10,347 nt of DNA, taken from Blastocatellia bacterium. GTDB lineage: Bacteria > Acidobacteriota > Blastocatellia > Pyrinomonadales > Pyrinomonadaceae. The stretch covers positions 17,428-27,774 of the forward strand of contig DNNE01000002.1 in assembly GCA_003487805.1 (NCBI GenBank), in the 5' to 3' direction. A program made the position numbers and the translations under genes. This document shows, piece after piece, positions 6,396-10,347 of the stretch (positions within the stretch are counted from its first letter, which is position 1; each line of letters opens with the position of its first letter). Under the pieces are notes generated by a model. That model was not told the DNA's origin. It saw only the letters and a program-made list of their open reading frames with translations, and did not search any database.

Positions 6396-7958
6396 ATGGC
6401 TGCATCCACCGAAGCCGCCGCGACAGATTCCCGGCCTGAGTTCGCGCCCGCGCTGCAAACAATCGTCGAATTGGTCCGGCGCATCATGAATGCTGACGTT
6501 GCCAGCATTCTCGGGTTCTCTCTAATCGATGAAACCGTCAGGTGGAAAGCTGCCAGCGGCTTCACCGTCGATATCGATTACTCGCAACCCGTGTTTCGTC
6601 CGCTGGGAAGTACGATTGCCCGCCGCGCGTTTGAGGAAAATACCGTCGGAATTATCCAGGGCATCGGAACGCACTCGGCGTTTGCGCCCGATGAATTTCC
6701 AGTCCATGTTGCCGAAGGCGTATGCGACATGGCGGTCGCCCCACTGAGGATAATCGGAAACAGCTCCGGCGCCCTGACGGCCGGCTATCGAATGCCGCAT
6801 CAATTCAGCGAAGACGAGAAGAGATTACTCAAGGACCTTGCAGAGATGGCCGCCGTGCTGCTGGACAGCGAGCGCCTGGTCGAGTCAATCACCGCCGCGG
6901 AAAAAATCTGGGAACAGACCTTCAATGCGATCGGTGAAGGAATCCTGGTCCACGACTCAACGGGAGCGATTCTTCATTGTAATGCGCGCGCCGCTGAAAT
7001 GTTGGAAACCGACCAGGCCGCCGTAATCGGTCTTCAATTTCGCGAGGCCTTTGCCCGGATGTTTGGGAGACGCGCCGCCGATTATTACCTGGCTGACAAT
7101 CATGGCGCTTCAACCGTAGTTGAAGTGCAATCGGAGTATGGGCGTCGATTTCTGGTGTCGATCTTTCCGATTCAGAAACCGGACGGCCAGTCGGTGAATG
7201 TGGTCACTTGGAATGATGTAACTCGCCTGTCAGAGATGCAGGACCAGTTGGGACGCTCGCAGCGATTGGCAACTGTCGGACAACTGGCGGCCGGTGTGGC
7301 CCACGAAGTCAACAATCCGTTAGCCGCGATTACGACTTGCGCCGAAGCCATCATGCGCGATATGCGCCAGGAAGCGATTGGCAAACAGGCGCCTGAAAAC
7401 GCGGACTGGAATTACTACCTCGAGGAAATAGTTCGTCAGGCGCTGCGCTGTAAAGAAATCACCCGCGGGCTTCTTGATCTAACACGTCAGCGGCAAGCCA
7501 AGCTGGCCCTGTGCGACTTGAGCGCAATCGCGAAGCAATGTGCTCGGGACGCTTTGCAAAGAGCTGAAACGAACACTGAGTTCGAGATCCGAATCGATGA
7601 GACAATCGGCGAAGTCGCCACCGATGCAGCGATGGTCAATCAGATTCTTGACAATCTTTTGAGCAATGCAATCGACGCACTCGGCGACAAAAAGGGCAAG
7701 GTCATCGTTTCGACACGCCGAGAGGGTGCGCGGGTAGTAATCGAAGTGCAAGACACCGGCCAGGGAATACCCGCGGACTTGCTCGCCAAGATTTTCGATC
7801 CATTCTTCAGCACCAAAGGTCCGGGCAAAGGCTATGGACTGGGGCTGGCGATTAGCGCAACGCTCGCTGAGTCTCTGCGCGGCGGACTGAATGTTGAGAG
7901 TAAACCGGGCAAAGGCAGCAAGTTCCGCCTCTGGATTCCGCGTCGCCCACTTGAATAG
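6396..7958 (+). CDS. Soluble GAF-PAS sensor histidine kinase (NtrB/AtoS-like)
   Basis: This 520-aa sensor kinase should autophosphorylate on a histidine and pass the phosphate to the response regulator encoded next. The domains in order are GAF (about 15-160), PAS (about 170-280), the dimerisation/phosphoacceptor domain with H303 in AAGVAHEVNNPLAAI, and the HATPase domain. The latter shows an N box (NQILDNLLSNAIDAL, N424), G1 (DTGQGIP, 453-459), F box (FDPFFSTKG) and G2 (GKGYGLGLAI, 478-487), so all catalytic motifs are intact. No signal peptide or membrane helix is seen, so it senses a cytoplasmic signal through GAF and/or PAS; the ligand is unknown. No heme- or flavin-binding signature is obvious. 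The extended H-box with NNPL is typical of kinases paired with NtrC-type regulators, matching the next gene. The ATG at 6396 lacks a Shine-Dalgarno sequence. Confidence 0.93.
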   Translation: MAASTEAAATDSRPEFAPALQTIVELVRRIMNADVASILGFSLIDETVRWKAASGFTVDIDYSQPVFRPLGSTIARRAFEENTVGIIQGIGTHSAFAPDEFPVHVAEGVCDMAVAPLRIIGNSSGALTAGYRMPHQFSEDEKRLLKDLAEMAAVLLDSERLVESITAAEKIWEQTFNAIGEGILVHDSTGAILHCNARAAEMLETDQAAVIGLQFREAFARMFGRRAADYYLADNHGASTVVEVQSEYGRRFLVSIFPIQKPDGQSVNVVTWNDVTRLSEMQDQLGRSQRLATVGQLAAGVAHEVNNPLAAITTCAEAIMRDMRQEAIGKQAPENADWNYYLEEIVRQALRCKEITRGLLDLTRQRQAKLALCDLSAIAKQCARDALQRAETNTEFEIRIDETIGEVATDAAMVNQILDNLLSNAIDALGDKKGKVIVSTRREGARVVIEVQDTGQGIPADLLAKIFDPFFSTKGPGKGYGLGLAISATLAESLRGGLNVESKPGKGSKFRLWIPRRPLE

Positions 7959-7965
7959 ATCGTGG

Positions 7966-7983
7966 CGCAAGTGCTTACTTGCG
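7966..7983 (+). other. Short perfect hairpin after the kinase gene
   Basis: CGCAAGTGCTTACTTGCG is a 7-bp perfect inverted repeat around a GCTT loop, starting 8 nt after the kinase stop codon. No T tract follows, so it is not a standard intrinsic terminator. It may stabilise the 3' end of the message or belong to another small palindromic repeat family. Confidence 0.5.
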
Positions 7984-7992
7984 AACATCACA

Positions 7993-8063
7993 TGTTTAGA
8001 GCCGGGTTAACGCCCGCCTTGCTGGTCAACCGGAATTGGCGGGCAGTAGCCCGCCTCTAAACG
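7993..8063. repeat. REP-like inverted palindrome doublet, copy 2 (complete)
   Basis: This is the full version of the doublet seen at 1-63. The left arm (7993-8018) is a diverged inverted copy of the right arm (8038-8063), separated by a 19-nt spacer. The right arm contains GGCGGGCAGTAGCCCGCC followed by TCTAAACG and differs from the copy at 38-63 at a single position. The left arm keeps the outer TGTTTAGAG tail and the GCCCGCC end but has lost full palindromy. Its position between the kinase and regulator genes is typical of REP-type elements, which sit outside coding sequence. Confidence 0.8.
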
Positions 8064-8112
8064 ACAAAGGCACTCGAATCGTAAGTTAACAACCTGGGCT
8101 ACTTCAAAAAAG

Positions 8113-9534
8113 ATGGATCGCAAAACTCGTCTATTGGTCGTCGATGACGACAGCCTGCTGCGGAAATTGGTGACCGAGCAGCTGTCTCGCTCCGACTTCG
8201 CCGCTACCCCCGCCGCCAGTGCTCGTGAATGCCTTCAGCTCTTGCGCGAGGCGGATTATGACGTGGTTCTGCTCGACATCATGATGCCTGACATGTCGGG
8301 CCTCGATGCGCTGCGCGAAATCAGAAAGCTCGAAGACCCACCCGAAGTCGTAATGCTGACGGCCGACACTTCTCTGTCGACCGGAATCGAAGCGATGCGT
8401 CACGGCGCCTACGACTATCTGACGAAACCTGCGACGTTGGATGAAATGGAGGCGGTGCTTCGCAAGGCTGATGAGAAACGAAGACTAGTCAAACAAAACG
8501 CCTCTTTGCGATCCGTTTCGCGTCCAAGCAGCAGCGGTGACGAGCCCTTACCAATTATTCACGGAACCTCTGTGATGACTGCGGTCGTCGCGCAAGCTGA
8601 GGCTGCGGCCCAGTCTGATTCCACAGTTCTCCTGACCGGAGAATCAGGAACCGGCAAAGACGTTCTGGCACGATTCATTCACTCAAAGAGCCCGCGCTCA
8701 GCGATGCCGATGATTATGGTCAATTGCGGCGCGCTGCCGGAAACGCTGTTCGAATCGGAGTTCTTTGGACACGAACGCGGCGCATTTACGGGCGCGAGTT
8801 CCCTGCGACGAGGTTTGTTGGAGGCGGCGGACGCTTCCAGTTTCTTCCTGGACGAAATCGGTGATCTGCCGCTAGTGATGCAAGTCAAGCTCTTGCACTT
8901 TCTGGAACAAGGACGGTTTCGACGCGTCGGCTCTACTCGCGATCAAAATGCCGACGTGCGGATCATCGCCGCAACTAATCGTAATCTCTCAACCGAGGTA
9001 GAGCGCCAGCGCTTTCGCGCCGACCTTTATTACCGGCTAAACGTTGTGTCATTGCATGTGCCCCCCTTGCGTGAACGCCCGGAAGATATTCCCCTTTTTA
9101 TTGATCATTTCCTCGAGATATACCGCCTGCGTTTCAATCGTCCGAAGCTGGATGTCACTGTTGACGCGCGACAGCAATTGCTGACGTATTCATGGCCTGG
9201 CAATGTGCGCGAGTTGCGTAACTGCCTGGAACGTGCCGCCGCTATTTCGGTGACCGATGTGATCGAAGCCGCGCAGATTCCCTTCTTAGGCGCAGACCAG
9301 AAGACTCTGGCTACCGGGGCCGCGACGAACGCAGCGGCGCCGGCAGCGGAAACTGCGCCCAAGACACTGGAAGAACTGGAGCGCGAACATATTCTGCGCG
9401 TCCTTGACGACAGTGAGGGAAACCGGGAACGCGCCGCGGCAATACTCGGCATTTCGTCGCGCACCCTTTACCGCAAACTACGCGAGTACGAATCACAAAC
9501 GAATTCAGCGGGCCTCGCTACCGACACACCTTAA
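8113..9534 (+). CDS. NtrC-family sigma54-dependent response regulator
   Basis: This 473-aa regulator has the classical three-domain plan. The receiver (about 5-120) carries the acidic pocket D11-D13, phosphoacceptor D55 in VVLLDIMMPDMSG, T83 and K105. The AAA+ sigma54-interaction domain (about 147-385) carries Walker A GESGTGKD (176-183), the GAFTGA loop (223-228) that contacts sigma54, Walker B FFLDEIGDL (244-252) and the FRADLYYRL arginine region (301-309). The Fis-type helix-turn-helix (about 420-460) includes NRERAAAILGISSRTLYRKL. An Ala/Pro/Thr-rich linker (about 398-418) joins the last two. All key residues are intact, so phosphorylation by the upstream kinase should drive ATP-dependent open-complex formation at -24/-12 promoters. 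A 154-nt gap with palindromic repeats separates it from the kinase. The target genes are unknown. The ATG has only a weak purine-rich stretch (AAAAAAG) before it. Confidence 0.95.
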   Translation: MDRKTRLLVVDDDSLLRKLVTEQLSRSDFAATPAASARECLQLLREADYDVVLLDIMMPDMSGLDALREIRKLEDPPEVVMLTADTSLSTGIEAMRHGAYDYLTKPATLDEMEAVLRKADEKRRLVKQNASLRSVSRPSSSGDEPLPIIHGTSVMTAVVAQAEAAAQSDSTVLLTGESGTGKDVLARFIHSKSPRSAMPMIMVNCGALPETLFESEFFGHERGAFTGASSLRRGLLEAADASSFFLDEIGDLPLVMQVKLLHFLEQGRFRRVGSTRDQNADVRIIAATNRNLSTEVERQRFRADLYYRLNVVSLHVPPLRERPEDIPLFIDHFLEIYRLRFNRPKLDVTVDARQQLLTYSWPGNVRELRNCLERAAAISVTDVIEAAQIPFLGADQKTLATGAATNAAAPAAETAPKTLEELEREHILRVLDDSEGNRERAAAILGISSRTLYRKLREYESQTNSAGLATDTP

Positions 9535-9739
9535 CCAGCTGATTTAGTCTCCACGCCTCTTCGCGCGCGCACACTTCACACAACGGTCGGCGCGACGGTT
9601 TTATCCTGGTTAAGTAAAGCGTCGAACTCCTGGTGGGCCGATTGATAATTATCGGCGCAACGCTCAATCCGCAGAGCGTGACATTCTCAGATTCAGCCGT
9701 CAGGTGATATACGTCGGTAGGAGAACTTGTAGCGTACAT
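9518..9739 (-). CDS. Possible small Cys/His (zinc-binding?) protein, 73 aa
   Basis: I do not recognise this gene with certainty. The 73-aa frame contains H12, then C23 in TLCGL, then the pair C54-x2-C57 in PLCEVCARE. This H-x10-C...C-x2-C arrangement could coordinate a zinc ion, and similar spacings occur in small bacterial zinc-ribbon-like proteins. There is no signal peptide or membrane helix. Its last 17 nt overlap the 3' end of the response-regulator gene on the opposite strand. No Shine-Dalgarno or promoter is evident, so the frame could be fortuitous; the patterned cysteines and protein-like composition favour a real gene. An alternative is a chance open frame in intergenic DNA. Confidence 0.45.
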   Translation of the reverse strand: MYATSSPTDVYHLTAESENVTLCGLSVAPIIINRPTRSSTLYLTRIKPSRRPLCEVCAREEAWRLNQLVKVCR

Positions 9740-9843
9740 GATGGGTGAGTGTAGGTGCGCGCGGTTGAGGAATTCTTGAGGCGCTCTCGCGCGCGCAGCC
9801 TGACAACTCAGTAAACGACGTTTGCCTTAGCGCCACCGGTTAT
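9740..9843. other. Short intergenic gap
   Basis: This 104-nt gap lies upstream of the small minus-strand gene and downstream of the secreted-protein gene. It contains CG-alternating tracts (CGCGCGCG near 9788-9796) and a small AAACGACGTTT palindrome near 9813. I see no clear terminator or promoter. Confidence 0.4.
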
Positions 9844-10347
9844 TTAGGTGGTGTTCAGCATCCAAAGAGCGAACCGCATAACCGCGTCCCCAAACAGCGA
9901 CTGTTTTGCTCCGTTTGAGGCCAAAGGTGATTGGCAAATCAGCGCCACGACCCTTCCAGTCCCTACATGCCCTGGAGCGGGACCATAGCCTGCGTTCGTC
10001 TGGATGATCGCCATTTTGGGAATATCTCCGGAGATTACCCGACCCGATTTCGTTATCGAGCTCGACACAATCACTGTAATGAATTCAGGGATGGTGCTTG
10101 GCGGTCCAGAGCTGTTACCAGGATCACTGGTCCAGGTGCCACCACATGTCACCGCTGAGTTTGGGCTGGTTGAGTTGGCAAAGCCCTTAAAGCTGGGTGG
10201 CGCGGTCCCACCACTTAGTGAATTCGCACTGGACCACTGGTCACCCCAGAATGTTACTTGCTCGCCGACAACCGCCGTACGATCACCGATTACAAAACTC
10301 ACGACCTCTGGTGTTGGTGTCGGCGTCGGTGTTGGTGTTGGCGTTGG
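9844..10347 (-). CDS. Secreted protein C-terminal region with (PT)n linker (5' end outside window)
   Basis: The frame is open to the window edge, so only the last 167 residues are seen. They begin with a Pro-Thr repeat linker (PTPTPTPTPTPTP), followed by a probable beta-rich domain. Recognisable stretches are VTFWGDQWSSAN, FKGFANSTSP, VTCGGTWTSDPGNSSGPP, ISGDIPKMAIIQTNAGYGPAPGH and GTGRVVALICQSP. Cysteines at about 68 and 138 of the visible part could form a disulfide. Proteins with a similar W-rich, CGGTW/PGNSS/GHxGxG pattern are familiar to me from secreted, repeat-bearing proteins of Acidobacteria-like genomes, but I cannot assign a function. An internal GTG at 10302 could be miscalled as the start, but the linker upstream in the same frame shows the protein extends further. 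The tail ends MRFALWMLNTT. Confidence 0.8.
   Translation of the reverse strand, partial: PTPTPTPTPTPTPEVVSFVIGDRTAVVGEQVTFWGDQWSSANSLSGGTAPPSFKGFANSTSPNSAVTCGGTWTSDPGNSSGPPSTIPEFITVIVSSSITKSGRVISGDIPKMAIIQTNAGYGPAPGHVGTGRVVALICQSPLASNGAKQSLFGDAVMRFALWMLNTT
10310..10347. repeat. Hexanucleotide tandem repeat encoding the Pro-Thr linker
   Basis: The plus strand shows successive degenerate hexamers of the type GGTGTT/GGCGTT/GGTGTC up to the window end, which read as Pro-Thr dipeptides on the minus strand. Such tracts can expand or contract by slippage, so linker length may vary between strains. The right boundary is not visible. Confidence 0.75.

Noticed and set aside
7966..7983. The hairpin after the kinase gene as an intrinsic terminator
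   Set aside because: No T tract follows, and the regulator gene downstream is expected to be co-expressed.
7479..7991. A 170-codon open frame on the minus strand over the kinase gene
   Set aside because: It is antisense to the conserved kinase catalytic region, and its sequence shows no domain or start signal.

Overview
The window is about 10.3 kb of moderately GC-rich bacterial chromosome. Gene content and style suggest a soil-type Acidobacteriota, perhaps Blastocatellia/Pyrinomonadales. This rests on a large secreted BNR/sortilin-like protein with Thr-Pro-rich linkers and poly-Gly tracts, a second secreted protein with a (PT)n linker, short GC-rich palindromic repeats between genes, and few strong Shine-Dalgarno sequences. 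The phylum is an inference from these traits; no rRNA or tRNA is present.

Layout. (1) Positions 1-63 hold a doublet of an inverted GC-rich palindromic repeat just downstream of lexA. (2) 80-700 (-) is LexA, the SOS repressor, with a good sigma70-type promoter at 737-765. (3) 701-1228 is a long divergent intergenic region with a degraded MITE-like inverted-repeat element at about 886-1022. (4) 1229-4471 (+) is a 1080-aa exported BNR/VPS10-like beta-propeller protein, closed by a textbook terminator at 4499-4527. (5) 4530-5693 (-), convergent, is an RlmI-type 23S rRNA m5C methyltransferase. (6) 5826-6095 (-) is a small unrecognised protein. (7) 6396-7958 (+) is a soluble GAF-PAS histidine kinase. 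A hairpin and a second copy of the palindromic doublet follow at 7966-8063, and then an NtrC-type response regulator at 8113-9534 (+). (8) 9518-9739 (-) is a possible small Cys/His protein whose 3' end overlaps the regulator. (9) 9844-10347 (-) is the C-terminal part of a secreted protein cut by the window edge.

How the genes relate. The clear functional unit is the kinase/regulator pair: a cytoplasmic sensor that should phosphorylate a sigma54-dependent activator retaining the GAFTGA loop. Its targets are not evident here. LexA, RlmI and the two secreted proteins look like independent transcription units. I see no phage, CRISPR, toxin-antitoxin or biosynthetic cluster. The window looks mostly ordinary, and the best leads are the palindromic doublet family, the degraded inverted-repeat element and the two small unrecognised proteins.
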